Shown: positions 15,690-24,955 of the stretch, piece by piece
How the letters are laid out: each line of letters begins with the position of its first letter
How positions within the stretch are numbered: position 1 is the first letter of the stretch
Source of the DNA: JBFMFR01 sp040752025
GTDB lineage: Bacteria; Chloroflexota; Anaerolineae; Anaerolineales; UBA4823
Assembly (NCBI GenBank): GCA_040752025.1
Contig: JBFMFR010000008.1
Location: 98,527 to 162,526, forward strand
Direction of reading: 5' to 3'
DNA length: 64,000 nt
Made by a program: the position numbers and the translations under genes
Notes under the pieces: generated by a model
Told to the model about the DNA's origin: nothing
What the model saw: only the letters and a program-made list of their open reading frames with translations
Databases searched by the model: none

Positions 15690-17615
15690 ATGCCCGCTGT
15701 GCCTGAATTCATCCTGCGCAAGCTGTTCGTGCAGGGCAGCCTGAAGACCGAGGGGGACGGCTTCTGCTTTGCTCTGAACAACACCTTCGCCCCGGCAACG
15801 GTCCGGGGTTTTCACCTCGAAGTGAACGGGCAGGCCGTACCGGCGGCCTGCTTGAGCCTGCAAGCCGGGGAGGGCGCGCCGCAGGCGGCGGAGGCGATCT
15901 CGCCCGAGCAGCCTTTCCCTTTCTCGGTGGGGGTGGAATACACAGTGCACGTGAGCGGCGTTTCAGCCGGCAAGGGCCGGCTGCGCCTGCAAGTGGACAC
16001 AGTCGAGGCCGGCCCGCTGAGTTTCACCATCCAGGCCAGGGGCGCGCCGGCGCAGGCCGAAGGCCAGGGCGCGGGCGGCGTGCGGCGCTGGCTGCGGCGG
16101 GCCTTCCCGCCCGCGGCGCTCAAAGCCGAAGTGCTGCTGGATGCACAGGCAGTGATCGGCCCGGTGCACCCTTACGTGTACGGGCATTTCATCGAGCACC
16201 TGGAGCGCTGCGTGTACGGCGGGGTGTGGAGCCAGGACGGCTCGCGCCTGCGCCCGGACACCCTGGCGCTGATCCAGGCGCTGCGCCCGCCGCTGGTGCG
16301 CTACCCGGGCGGCAACTTCGCCAGCGGCTACCATTGGGAGGACGGCATTGGCCCAAAGGAGCAGCGCCCGCCGCGCTTCGACCAGGCCTGGAACGCCCCG
16401 GAGAGCAACCAGGTGGGCACAGACGAGTTCATGGCCTTTTGCGCCAAGGTGGGCTGTGATCCTTTTCTGGTAGTCAACGATGGCTCCGGGACGCCGGAGG
16501 AAGCGGCGCGCTGGGTGGCATACTGTAACCAGCCAGCGCAAAGTGAGCAGGGACAGCGACGGGCGGCTAACGGGCAGGCTGCGCCGTACAACGTGCACCT
16601 GTGGGGGGTGGGCAACGAGGTGTGGGGTGAGTGGCAGATCGGGCACACCGGGCCGCAGGCTTACACCGCCCGCCTGCGACAGTTCGCCCAGGCCATGCGC
16701 CAGGCCGATCCAACCATCCGCATCGTGGCGGTGGGCAGCGGCGTGTTGAGCGACGCCCCGGACGACCCCGGGCGCATCTGGAACCGGGCCGTGCTGGAAG
16801 GGGCCGGTGACCTGATCGATGACCTGTCTTTTCACCTGTACCAGCCCGACCGGGAGGGCTGGCAGGAGCGCTACGACCTGGAAGCGCTGCACCACAGCGT
16901 GTGCGCCGCGCCGCTGACCGTGGAAAGCATCGTTCGACGCATGGCGGCGCAGATCGCCACGCACGCCCCGGGACGGCGGATTGGTGTGGCCTTCGACGAG
17001 TGGAACCTGTGGCTGCCGCCGCCCGCCGATGCGCAGTCGATGCACCAGGTGGTGTACACGCTGCGCGACGCGCTGTATGCGGCGGGCATGTTCAACGCCT
17101 TCCACCGGCAGTGCCAGGCGCTCTCGATGGCCAACCTGGCGCAACTGGTCAATGTACTGCCGCTGATCGTCACCGATGAGCGCAGCGCCTACGTTACGCC
17201 GCTCTATCACGCTTTCCGGCTGTACCAGCACATGCAGCCGCTGGCGCTGCGCCCGCAGGTGCAGGTAGCCGCCTTCGACAGCCCGGCGTTGGGCAACATC
17301 GACGCGCAAAGCGGGGTGCCCTACCTGGACGTGACCGCCACGCGCGACCAGGCCGGCCAACGGCTGGTGTTGGGGGTGGTCAACCGCCACCCGCAGCGGG
17401 CCGTGCGCGCCCGCTTGAGCTGGCGCGGCTTCGCAGGGCTGCGACCGGGCAAGGCCTGGCTGTTGAGCGCTACCGATCCGCTGGCGGCCAATTCATTCGC
17501 TGCGCCCCAAAGCGTGAACGTGCGGGAGGCGGCCGTTCCGCAGCTTTACGGGGATGGCTGGGAGTACGAGTTCCCGGCCTGCTCGGTGAGCGTGCAGGTT
17601 TTCGAGGCAGCCTGA
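15690..17615 (+). CDS. GH51 alpha-L-arabinofuranosidase with extra N-terminal domain
   Basis: A 641-residue protein. Residues about 145-640 are GH51: HPYVYGHFIEHLERCVYGG, VRYPGGNF, the acid/base Glu in GVGNEVWG near residue 310, and the nucleophile Glu in VAFDEWNLW near 437. A C-terminal beta domain follows. Family members release arabinofuranosyl residues and are usually cytosolic; no signal peptide is present here. Residues 1-115 form an added beta-sandwich-like module (ILRKLFVQGSLKTEGDGF). It resembles small stand-alone proteins found beside sugar-oxidising or deglycosylating enzymes. Residues 115-145 are a basic linker. ATG 15690 has AGGA upstream. Confidence 0.87.
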   Translation: MPAVPEFILRKLFVQGSLKTEGDGFCFALNNTFAPATVRGFHLEVNGQAVPAACLSLQAGEGAPQAAEAISPEQPFPFSVGVEYTVHVSGVSAGKGRLRLQVDTVEAGPLSFTIQARGAPAQAEGQGAGGVRRWLRRAFPPAALKAEVLLDAQAVIGPVHPYVYGHFIEHLERCVYGGVWSQDGSRLRPDTLALIQALRPPLVRYPGGNFASGYHWEDGIGPKEQRPPRFDQAWNAPESNQVGTDEFMAFCAKVGCDPFLVVNDGSGTPEEAARWVAYCNQPAQSEQGQRRAANGQAAPYNVHLWGVGNEVWGEWQIGHTGPQAYTARLRQFAQAMRQADPTIRIVAVGSGVLSDAPDDPGRIWNRAVLEGAGDLIDDLSFHLYQPDREGWQERYDLEALHHSVCAAPLTVESIVRRMAAQIATHAPGRRIGVAFDEWNLWLPPPADAQSMHQVVYTLRDALYAAGMFNAFHRQCQALSMANLAQLVNVLPLIVTDERSAYVTPLYHAFRLYQHMQPLALRPQVQVAAFDSPALGNIDAQSGVPYLDVTATRDQAGQRLVLGVVNRHPQRAVRARLSWRGFAGLRPGKAWLLSATDPLAANSFAAPQSVNVREAAVPQLYGDGWEYEFPACSVSVQVFEAA

Positions 17616-17621
17616 GGTTTT

Positions 17622-17644
17622 GTTCCCACGCAGAGCGTGGGAAC
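17622..17644. repeat. Perfect palindromic repeat (REP-like)
   Basis: A 10-base perfect inverted repeat, GTTCCCACGC and its complement, flanks a 3-base loop just after the GH51 stop. This sequence is a common dispersed intergenic palindrome in bacteria. It may also act as a transcript end. Confidence 0.55.
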
Positions 17645-17799
17645 GAGGAAAGGAAAGGGAAAGGGACGGCTGGTTGGCGAAAGGAGGTGGTGTTCTCAGG
17701 TTATCCGATGAAATCTGCTGCTTGAGGCTGGCAGGAGGGCGAACCTCGGGCGGCAGCCGCACTTGCTTTGAATTGAAGTACGAATGATGGAGGCAAAAA

Positions 17800-19167
17800 A
17801 TGAGTGGGATGATTGGCAGGACCAGGGCCAGCGTAGAGCTACGCGAGACGCCCGCACCCAACGGGGCCATCATCGAAGCGCTTGGTGCAGATACTGCTGT
17901 AGAACTTATCGAAGAAAGCCAGGATTGGCTGCTGATCCAACCCGTGGAGGTCAGCAGGGCGATTGCAGGCTACGTGCCGCGCCTGGCAGTGGCGCTGGCG
18001 CCTGTGGACCTGGGCGTTTTTCCGCTGATCGAATTCCCCAGCGCGCCCGAGATACCGGTGCCGGCCGCGCCGCGCTTGCTCAAGGCGCAGACGCTGGCGG
18101 ACTGGCTGGACGCGGGGGAAACCACCCTGGCGTGGCTGCCCGAGAACCTGTGGCAGGAATTGGAGCCAGCGCAGCAGCAGGCAGCCGCCGATGCCCTGCG
18201 CGCTGCTGTGCAAGCGCGCCAGGCGGAATGGGATGCCTGGTGGGGGGAAGTACAGGCCAACGCCCGCCAGGCCGAAGCCACCCTGGATGAATGGCTGGTG
18301 ATCCTGGAAGGCGGGCGCAGCATGTGGTCGGTGCGCCCCGAGAAGATTTACACCCAGGCCTCCACCACTGGAGGGTCTGAGGGCTGGCTCGGGAGCAGTG
18401 ATCTCTTGCTGTGGAGCGGGCACATCCAGTGCAACGAAGCTGAGGACAAGTATAAAACCTGGTATCAGGTAAGTCTGTACAAATTCCGCCGGGAGCTGCG
18501 CGGCTGGTATAAGGGGGCTTTGCTGGAGGAGTTCATTTTCCCCAGCCAGGAGAACGACCCGGCCATCAGCAAAAACGCCGAGACGGTTTTCGATCTTTCG
18601 CAGCCCATCCTGCGCATCCCGCAGGACCAGGAGATCGCCGATGCCCGGGCGAGCCGCTCGGCAGCGCAGTATCTGGATATGTTCCGCGTGATCGGTAAGC
18701 ACAGGATCCATTACAACCTGTGTGGTGAGTTTTGCGTTGCCACCCTGGCGGGAGTGGATATGATCCCGCTGCTCACCCGCTGGAAGGAAGATTCTGCGCG
18801 GGCCAAGCGCATCATTGAGAATAATGAGTGCACCGGGGCTGGGGATCTAAAAACGATCCTGAATCTTTTCAACCAGGAAAGTGAGTATATGCAATATTCG
18901 GCCAGCGTGGCGCCAGTCTCGCCGCGCTGGTTGAAAGAACAACTGAGCCAGGGCCGGAGGGCGATCGTGGGTGTGGGCATTACCCGGCGCGGCAAGGTGT
19001 CTCCCGATGGCAAGATCCGCCACTGGGTGGTGCTGGAGGATGTCCTGCCGGTGGGGCGCGGCGGCTGGGTGCGCCTGTATAACCCGTTCATGAACCAGGA
19101 TGAAGTCTACACATATGATGATTTCCTGGGTTCCGTCGGGCAGTTTGGAGCTGGCCTGTGGGTGTGA
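17800..19167 (+). CDS. SH3b domain plus C39-like cysteine peptidase
   Basis: A 455-residue protein. Residues about 5-68 form a bacterial SH3 domain (ASVELRETPAPNGAIIEAL, then WLLIQPVEVSRAIAGYVP). Residues about 80-290 are helical and Trp-rich with no recognised domain. Residues about 300-455 resemble papain-like C39/transglutaminase-fold peptidases, with candidate Cys in NLCGEFCVATLAG, His in RHWVVLEDVLP and Asn in LYNPFMNQDEV. No signal peptide is visible, which is odd for an SH3b cell-wall binder. GGAGGC precedes the ATG. A lipoprotein gene follows on the same strand. Confidence 0.7.
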   Translation: MSGMIGRTRASVELRETPAPNGAIIEALGADTAVELIEESQDWLLIQPVEVSRAIAGYVPRLAVALAPVDLGVFPLIEFPSAPEIPVPAAPRLLKAQTLADWLDAGETTLAWLPENLWQELEPAQQQAAADALRAAVQARQAEWDAWWGEVQANARQAEATLDEWLVILEGGRSMWSVRPEKIYTQASTTGGSEGWLGSSDLLLWSGHIQCNEAEDKYKTWYQVSLYKFRRELRGWYKGALLEEFIFPSQENDPAISKNAETVFDLSQPILRIPQDQEIADARASRSAAQYLDMFRVIGKHRIHYNLCGEFCVATLAGVDMIPLLTRWKEDSARAKRIIENNECTGAGDLKTILNLFNQESEYMQYSASVAPVSPRWLKEQLSQGRRAIVGVGITRRGKVSPDGKIRHWVVLEDVLPVGRGGWVRLYNPFMNQDEVYTYDDFLGSVGQFGAGLWV

Positions 19168-19284
19168 GCTACCAGTTTACGTGAGACGGGCTTTGGAAAG
19201 GAGATTGAAAACTTCAGAGGATGTGGGGTTGGACGCCCCTGTGGATTTCGGCTTCGAGCCAGGCAGCTTTTTAAGGAGGAAACC

Positions 19285-20088
19285 ATGAAAAAAACTAAAG
19301 GTTATCGTTGGGTGGCGATGCTGGTCATCGTGGCCCTGTTCAGCGCGGCGTTCCTGTGTGGGCGGGGGACGGGGGTGCAGCCGGGCGTGCTTTCACCCAC
19401 GGATGTGCCGGCAGGGCCGGTGGATACGCCGGATCTGGGGGGCGGTGGTGGCGGCGAGAAAGTCCGGCCCGATTTGCAGGTAGCCAATACTACGGTGGAA
19501 AACACCGGAGCGCAGCGGGAGGTGCGGGTGACGGTGGTGGTGCGCAACCGCAATGCGGGGACGGTTGGCTCGGATTTCACCGTGGTGTGGTTCCCGCATG
19601 AGAAGACCGATGTGGTTGGGTGTAGCTGGGATATTTCTGCCGCACAGGTTAACCAGGGGCCGGTGACGGTGAACTGCCGCTACACTTACGACAAGAGTGG
19701 CGAGATGCACTGGCGCGTGTTGGTGGATACCGAAGACGAAGTCGGCGAAGCCGATGAAACCAACAACGAGCGCAACGGTGTGGTACAGATCGGTGGCGGC
19801 GGTGGGCAGGTACAACTCATTCCGCCGACGAACTGCAAGTGGAAGCTGGCTTCAGTGCCGCGCAACATCATCCTGACCTGGGATTACAACGGCCCCGGGA
19901 ACATCGATGGTTTCATCATCTATATGGGGACGACCAGCATGGTCAAGCGGGTGGGCCCGGGCGCACGGGATTATATGGTCATGGATCTGGACCTGGACGT
20001 GCAGTACCATTTCGACGTGCGCACATTCGTAGGCAACCAGGAAACGCAGGTGGACGCTTGCAGCGTGGATGCTACCACCGGGCATTGA
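19285..20088 (+). CDS. Lipoprotein with CARDB-type domain and Fn3-like domain
   Basis: A 267-residue exported lipoprotein. The N-terminal hydrophobic stretch ends AAFLC, the likely lipidated Cys. A Gly-rich linker leads to a CARDB-like beta-sandwich, residues about 62-170 (RPDLQVANTTVENTG to EVGEADETNNERN, the usual closing motif). Residues about 180-267 look fibronectin-type-III-like (SVPRNIILTWDYNGPGNIDGF). It is anchored to the outer membrane-facing surface and may bind a cell-surface ligand. AAGGAGGAAACC gives a strong ribosome-binding site. Confidence 0.75.
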   Translation: MKKTKGYRWVAMLVIVALFSAAFLCGRGTGVQPGVLSPTDVPAGPVDTPDLGGGGGGEKVRPDLQVANTTVENTGAQREVRVTVVVRNRNAGTVGSDFTVVWFPHEKTDVVGCSWDISAAQVNQGPVTVNCRYTYDKSGEMHWRVLVDTEDEVGEADETNNERNGVVQIGGGGGQVQLIPPTNCKWKLASVPRNIILTWDYNGPGNIDGFIIYMGTTSMVKRVGPGARDYMVMDLDLDVQYHFDVRTFVGNQETQVDACSVDATTGH

Positions 20089-20117
20089 GCGGCTCTGCCG
20101 TTTTCCACAATCGTTGA

Positions 20118-20143
20118 GGAGCGCCCGGCTTGCCGGGCGCTCC
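20118..20143. terminator. Strong GC hairpin after the lipoprotein gene
   Basis: An 11-base perfect stem (20118-20128 with 20133-20143) with a 4-base loop stands 30 bases after the lipoprotein stop. Only a weak T-rich stretch follows. It is placed to end the preceding transcript before the protease gene. Confidence 0.6.
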
Positions 20144-20149
20144 GCTCTG

Positions 20150-20177
20150 TTCTGGTGAACAGTTTATCAGGTATAAT
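20150..20177 (+). promoter_or_regulatory. Putative sigma70 promoter for the CPBP-GNAT gene
   Basis: A perfect TATAAT at 20172-20177 lies 62 bases upstream of GTG 20240. The -35 (TTCTGG at 20150) is weak with 16 bases between. The position just after a terminator hairpin supports it. Confidence 0.4.
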
Positions 20178-20239
20178 GTGTCCTTGCCGGGTTATCTCTT
20201 GCCTCGGCAGGATCTGGCAAACCAGCAAGGAGGGTCATT

Positions 20240-22363
20240 GTGCAACGAAGGCAAACATCCCTTCGCATCGAAATCCTGATCACCATAATGGGTGTATTGG
20301 GCGCGCTGATTTTTTTTGCTTTCTACGACCAGGCTTTTCCTTCGGCGGCGCTTAAACTGGAGCTTTCGCGCGATCAAATCATGCACCGCGCCCAGGATAT
20401 CGTCCGCGGTTATGGCCTGGCTTTGGATGGTTATAAATTCGCCCTGACGTTCCAATATGATTGGGGCAGCCTGATCTACTTGCAGCGCACCCTGGGCATT
20501 CCTGAGATGAACCGCCGCATCCAGGAGGATGGGCTGCCTGTATGGAACTGGCAGGCGCGCTGGTTCCGCCCGATGCAGCTTGAAGAATATGGGATGAGCT
20601 TATCACCAGGTGGGAAGGTGATGGCTTTCAGCCACAGGCTGGAAGAAGATGGACAGGGGGCGGCGTTGGATGAGGATCAGGCGCAGGCAATCGTAGAGCA
20701 ATACCTGGTAGAAACACACGGCTGGGACCTGGACGATTGGGAAATGGTGTCCTCCTCGAGTGAAGAGAAAACCAGCGGACGCGTAGATTACCGCTTTGCC
20801 TGGAATCGCCGGGATTTCGAAATCGGCAAGAGCGAGCTGCGCCTGTCGGTGAGCCTGTATGGGGACCAGGTGGATGGTTACAGCTATTATTTGAAAACCC
20901 CGGAGGATTTCTGGCGAGAGTTTTCCGAGCAAAACAACCGGGCAGGATTCATCAATAGTCTCAGTTACATGCTTGGCGTGTGGGGCTTTACAGGAGTCGC
21001 CCTGGCAGCCTTGATCCTGAGCCTGATCAAGCACGCCTGGCCGCGTAAAACACTGCTTCTGATCCCGCTGGTAGCTGGATCGCTCAGCTTGCTCGCCAAC
21101 CTGAACGAATTGACGCTCTACCCGGCTTACTATGCCACCACGCAGGAGTACAACGCCTACTGGGTCGGCATCCTCATCTCCTTTGTGATTTCGGCTGCGA
21201 GCGTGGCGGGTGCGGTTTATTTATTATGGGTCGGAGGAGAGCAGGTCGGTAAGCTGGCCTGGCCGCGCCAGAATAAGATTCTCTCCGTGGGCGGCGACCG
21301 CTGGATGAACCTGGCGCGCTCAACCTGGCGCGGCTTGATGCTGGGGGGCATGGCTGGGGGGTACGTGGTGATCTTCTACCTGATCGTGAAGCGCTGTCTG
21401 GGAGGCTGGTCGCCAGCAGACGTGAGCTACACAGACCTGTATGCCACGCCGTTCCCCTTCCTGGCGCCGATCTTGAGAGGCTTGCTGCCCGGCATCCAGG
21501 AAGAAATCCTGTTCCGCCTGGTAGGCGTCGGGCTGATCCTGGGCCTGACACGCCGGCGCTGGCTGGCCTTGCTGGCGCCGGGGGCGCTGTGGGCCTTTGC
21601 CCACCTGTCCTATGTGCGCGATCCGTATTACTTGCGCGGCATCGAACTGTTGATCCCGGCGGTCTTCCTGTACGGCCTGTTTTTCCTGCGTTTCGACCTG
21701 ACGACAACTATCGTCGGGCACATGACTTACAACGCCATTTTGGGAGCCTTGCCCATGCTGCGCTCTGGCGAGCCGTACTATGTTTTTTCGGGTGTTGTCG
21801 TGTTGTGCTTCTTGCTGGCGCCCATGCTGCCTGGATTGGCGCGCAGCCTACGGCGGCGCTGGCGCGGTGAAAGCCTGGTAGAGCCGCAGGTGAAACCGGC
21901 CGGGGAGGATGACCTGCCTGGCCTGGAGACTCTACCGGAGCACGATCAGGAATGGGGGATGCTGCTGCACGATCCCCAGGCGAGCATCTATTGTCTGAAG
22001 CTGGACGGGCAGGTGATCGGCGCGGCCCTGGGCCGCCTGGCTGGTGTGCACGGCATGCTCGACTGGGTGTACGTGGCGCCGGAGTGGCGCGATCGCTATT
22101 GGGGCAGCCTGCTGGCCGAGGCGGTCTGCGCCGACCTGGAAGGCAGGGGCGCTGAGATCGTCGAGACGGTCGCCCCGGCGGACCATCGCTTGGCGCTGGC
22201 GTTCCTGGTCAGCCAGGGTTGGCGTTTCGAGACTCTGGTTTTGCGGCGCAGGGCGCTGCCCGGCCTGCCGGAACTGGGTCGAATGCTGCGGGTAGGCCTT
22301 TCCTGGATGAGGCGGCCGGCTGCCAGGGAGCAGAGCGAGCCGGAGGCAGTTGAAAATAAATAA
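20240..22363 (+). CDS. CPBP intramembrane metalloprotease fused to a GNAT acetyltransferase
   Basis: A 707-residue protein starting at GTG 20240 after AAGGAGGG. TM1 spans about residues 10-30. An extracytoplasmic region, about 31-235, is PepSY-like in places. Several TM segments, about 240-540, hold the Abi/CPBP motifs: EEILFR (EExxxR), WAFAHLSY (FxxxH) and HMTYNAILG (HxxxN). A C-terminal cytosolic GNAT-like domain covers about 580-690 (DWVYVAPEWRDRYWGSLLAEA, the acetyl-CoA loop region, though its RxxGxG/A pattern is degenerate). CPBP proteins cleave membrane substrates such as prenylated peptides. The fusion is unusual. Confidence 0.82.
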   Translation: MQRRQTSLRIEILITIMGVLGALIFFAFYDQAFPSAALKLELSRDQIMHRAQDIVRGYGLALDGYKFALTFQYDWGSLIYLQRTLGIPEMNRRIQEDGLPVWNWQARWFRPMQLEEYGMSLSPGGKVMAFSHRLEEDGQGAALDEDQAQAIVEQYLVETHGWDLDDWEMVSSSSEEKTSGRVDYRFAWNRRDFEIGKSELRLSVSLYGDQVDGYSYYLKTPEDFWREFSEQNNRAGFINSLSYMLGVWGFTGVALAALILSLIKHAWPRKTLLLIPLVAGSLSLLANLNELTLYPAYYATTQEYNAYWVGILISFVISAASVAGAVYLLWVGGEQVGKLAWPRQNKILSVGGDRWMNLARSTWRGLMLGGMAGGYVVIFYLIVKRCLGGWSPADVSYTDLYATPFPFLAPILRGLLPGIQEEILFRLVGVGLILGLTRRRWLALLAPGALWAFAHLSYVRDPYYLRGIELLIPAVFLYGLFFLRFDLTTTIVGHMTYNAILGALPMLRSGEPYYVFSGVVVLCFLLAPMLPGLARSLRRRWRGESLVEPQVKPAGEDDLPGLETLPEHDQEWGMLLHDPQASIYCLKLDGQVIGAALGRLAGVHGMLDWVYVAPEWRDRYWGSLLAEAVCADLEGRGAEIVETVAPADHRLALAFLVSQGWRFETLVLRRRALPGLPELGRMLRVGLSWMRRPAAREQSEPEAVENK

Positions 22364-22373
22364 GGAGGATGCC

Positions 22374-22808
22374 ATGCTACACGACCCCGAAGTGCATGCG
22401 TTTTTGCTGCGCCATTTGCAGGCGATCATGTCCAACAACCTCGAAACCTACCACGCTACCACGGCTGAGGACCTGACGCTGTACGAATGGTACGTTACGC
22501 CGCACCGTCTGGACGGCCTGCCCTTCCACGATTTTATGATAACGGAGGGCGCTCGCAGCGGCACTTCCCTGGGCGTGGGTGGGGCCCAGGTCAATACGCG
22601 CTTCGACCTGTCAAACTTGAACATCCAGCGTTACGGCGATACGGCGATTGCCTGCTATACTTTGCTGATCAGCACGGGCACGCTGGACGGGGTGGAGGTA
22701 ATTGCCCACAACGAGAGCCGGGTGATGGTGAAGCTGGATGGAGCCTGGAAAGTGGTGCACGCCCACAAGTCGCCGGCCTGGCCGGCGCCACGCCAGCAGC
22801 CGCACTGA
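22374..22808 (+). CDS. SnoaL/NTF2-like (CaMKII-association-type) protein
   Basis: A 144-residue protein of the NTF2-like cone fold. It has an N-terminal helical pair (VHAFLLRHLQAIMSNNLETY), DLTLYEWYVTPHRLDG, and a beta-sheet half ending WKVVHAHKSPAWP, a pattern seen in CaMKII-association-domain and DUF4440-like proteins. TAAGGAGG sits seven bases before ATG 22374. It starts 10 bases after the protease-GNAT gene and is probably cotranscribed. It could be an oligomeric scaffold or small-molecule-binding protein; no catalytic residues can be assigned. Confidence 0.75.
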   Translation: MLHDPEVHAFLLRHLQAIMSNNLETYHATTAEDLTLYEWYVTPHRLDGLPFHDFMITEGARSGTSLGVGGAQVNTRFDLSNLNIQRYGDTAIACYTLLISTGTLDGVEVIAHNESRVMVKLDGAWKVVHAHKSPAWPAPRQQPH

Positions 22809-22823
22809 AGTCCGCGCTACTGT

Positions 22824-23534
22824 TTAGAACATCAGGCGCACGCCCATCACCACCAGCAGCGCCAGCACCAGTTTGCGAAAACGCTGGGGGTCCAGATAGC
22901 GGTCCATGCGGGTGCCGGCCCACAGGCCCAGGCCCAGGGCAGGTAAAGCCCACAGGTAGTGCTGCCAGACGGCGGGGGTGATGTTGTGCAGCAGGGCGTG
23001 GTTGGCAACTACGAAGAGGCTGTTGATCAGGAAAAAGCCCTGCAGGTTGCTCTTGAACTCGGCAGGCGGCCAGCCGCGGCAGTTGCCGTAGATGATCACG
23101 GGTGGGCCGGAGGTGTTGTAGGCTCCGCCGATCACGCCTGCCAGCAGGCCGACGGCGTAAGCCCAGATGGGATGGCGCAGTTGCGGCAGGCGGATTTCCA
23201 GCAAGGCGTATAGAGCGTAGGCGCTGATCACGGCGCCCAGCACGGCCAGGAAAATGCGCTCGTCCACGCCGCGCAAAGCCCACGCTCCCAGGGGGATGCC
23301 GAAGGCCGAAGTCAGGGCGATGGGCCACACGGCGCGCAGGTTCAGGTCAGCGTGATAGCGCCACAGCAGGAAGCATTCCAGAGTCAGGGCCACCACCGCC
23401 ACCAGCGGCGTGGCGGTGTGGATGCCTACCAGGCCTGGCAGGAAGGCCATGCTGATCAAGGCGACCCCGAACCCCGATAGGCTCTGCGTGAAGGCGGCGA
23501 AGAAGATAACGATAACCGGGAGCAGGTATTGCAA
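22824..23534 (-). CDS. TauE/SafE-family membrane transporter
   Basis: A 236-residue protein with about eight hydrophobic segments and the TauE/SafE arrangement (SGFGVALISMAFLP near the start; AGVIGGAYNTSGPPVIIYG in the second half). Family members export sulfite, sulfoacetate or related organic anions. The start appears to be TTG 23534, as no ATG lies in frame nearby with a ribosome site. It is convergent with the NTF2-like gene (15-base gap) and just downstream of the MFS gene on the same strand. Confidence 0.85.
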   Translation of the reverse strand: MQYLLPVIVIFFAAFTQSLSGFGVALISMAFLPGLVGIHTATPLVAVVALTLECFLLWRYHADLNLRAVWPIALTSAFGIPLGAWALRGVDERIFLAVLGAVISAYALYALLEIRLPQLRHPIWAYAVGLLAGVIGGAYNTSGPPVIIYGNCRGWPPAEFKSNLQGFFLINSLFVVANHALLHNITPAVWQHYLWALPALGLGLWAGTRMDRYLDPQRFRKLVLALLVVMGVRLMF

Positions 23535-23555
23535 GGCGATTCCGTAGGAATGTGC

Positions 23556-24806
23556 TCAGGAGCGCCTGGTTTGGGCCTGGGCGCGCGGCATCCAGAAAGC
23601 CATCAGCAGGGCCGCCAGCAGCGCCAGGACAGCGGCAAACAGGAACGGGGCGCGCGGCCCAAAGCCAGACCAGGTTCCCACACCCTGCCAGAGCAGGCCG
23701 GCGATGAGCGAGGCAGGGAAGTCCAGCAGGCCCAGAACGGCGTTATAGGTGCCGTAAGCGGTGCCGCGCAGCGCCTCGGGGACCAGGTCGGCGACCATGG
23801 CTTTGGCGGTGCCGTAGGCCAGGGCATAGTAGAAACCGTACAGTATGTACAAGACCCACACGTGCCAGCCGGCCTGCGCCAGGCCGAAGCCCAGGTAGAT
23901 GACAGCATACACCACCCAGCCGCCGATGATCATCGTGCGCCGGCCGACGCGGTCGGAGAGCGCCCCGGCTGGGGTGGAAAACAAGGCGTAAATGAAGTTG
24001 AAGACCACCAACATGCTGAGGATGGCGATCACGTTCAGGCCGCGCTCCTGGGCGCGCAGCACCAGGAAAGCGTCCGAGGAATTGCCCAGGTCGAACAGGC
24101 CGACGATGAGCATGAAGACCATGAAGGGCCGCCCTAAAGCGCGGAAGGCGAATTTGGGCATCTGGCGCTGGCCGGTAACGGACACTTCCTGGGCCCCCAG
24201 GGCCAGGGCCAGCACAGCCAGCACGGCCGGAACCAGGCTGAGCAGCACTACGGTGCGGAAGGTGTCGGCGCCCAGGGCCACGGCGCTGGATTGCGCCAGC
24301 CAGACCGCTCCCAGGGCGATCAGCAGGCCGAGCATAGCGCCAGCCGTGTCGGCGGCGCGATGGAAGCCGAAGGCCAGGCCGCGCTGCTGTTCATCAACCG
24401 AGTCGGCCACCAGGGCGTCGCGCGGGGCGGTGCGGATGCCTTTGCCGACCCGGTCAACCCAACGCACCGCTGCCACCAGCCCCCAGGTGTTGGCAAAATA
24501 GAAGAAAGGCTTGGCCAGCATAGAGAGGCCGTAGCCGACAACCGCCAACCACTTGCGCGCCCGCAGGCGGTCGGAGAACCAGCCCGAGAAAAGCTTGAGC
24601 AAGCTGGCGGTCGACTCTGCCAGGCCTTCGATGAAGCCGATCACGTTGGTCTTGACGCCCAGTACGTTGGCCAGGAACAGCGGCAGCAGGTTGATGACCA
24701 TTTCACTGGAGATGTCCATGAAGAAGCTGGTCAGGCTGACCGCCCAGACGTTGCGCGGCAGGCTGCCCAGTGTGGACTTGTTATTGGCTTTTTCGGTATC
24801 GGTCAT
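23556..24806 (-). CDS. MFS transporter
   Basis: A 416-residue protein with 12 predicted membrane segments. The loop after TM2 reads GWFSDRLRARKWLAVVGYG, and RVGKGIRTAPRDALVADSV follows in the TM4-5 region, a pattern common in drug/metabolite MFS carriers of soil and anaerobic bacteria. ATG 24806 was chosen because the N-terminus then begins with a short polar leader before TM1; a longer in-frame upstream extension is unlikely to be translated. The substrate is unknown. TauE follows after 21 bases, so the two may be cotranscribed. Confidence 0.82.
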   Translation of the reverse strand: MTDTEKANNKSTLGSLPRNVWAVSLTSFFMDISSEMVINLLPLFLANVLGVKTNVIGFIEGLAESTASLLKLFSGWFSDRLRARKWLAVVGYGLSMLAKPFFYFANTWGLVAAVRWVDRVGKGIRTAPRDALVADSVDEQQRGLAFGFHRAADTAGAMLGLLIALGAVWLAQSSAVALGADTFRTVVLLSLVPAVLAVLALALGAQEVSVTGQRQMPKFAFRALGRPFMVFMLIVGLFDLGNSSDAFLVLRAQERGLNVIAILSMLVVFNFIYALFSTPAGALSDRVGRRTMIIGGWVVYAVIYLGFGLAQAGWHVWVLYILYGFYYALAYGTAKAMVADLVPEALRGTAYGTYNAVLGLLDFPASLIAGLLWQGVGTWSGFGPRAPFLFAAVLALLAALLMAFWMPRAQAQTRRS

Positions 24807-24955
24807 GGGTGTGAGTCCAGAGTATATGGATGTGTAAGTAAGGAGTATACCGCGCTTGGGGCAGTTGTGCGTAGAGAAGAAGCTTGAAGCCGTGGGAGGC
24901 GGCTGGATTCGGGTAAAATAATATCCAGACGTCATTTCATTTCGGAGGCTGAACG

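Noticed and set aside
19100..19288. A 62-codon frame between the SH3b-peptidase and lipoprotein genes
   Set aside because: It starts inside the peptidase coding region in another frame and ends just over the lipoprotein start. No ribosome site precedes it.
24884..24919. Promoter for the two-TM potassium channel
   Set aside because: TTGAAG and TAAAAT are present, but 24 bases apart, too far for a normal sigma70 promoter.
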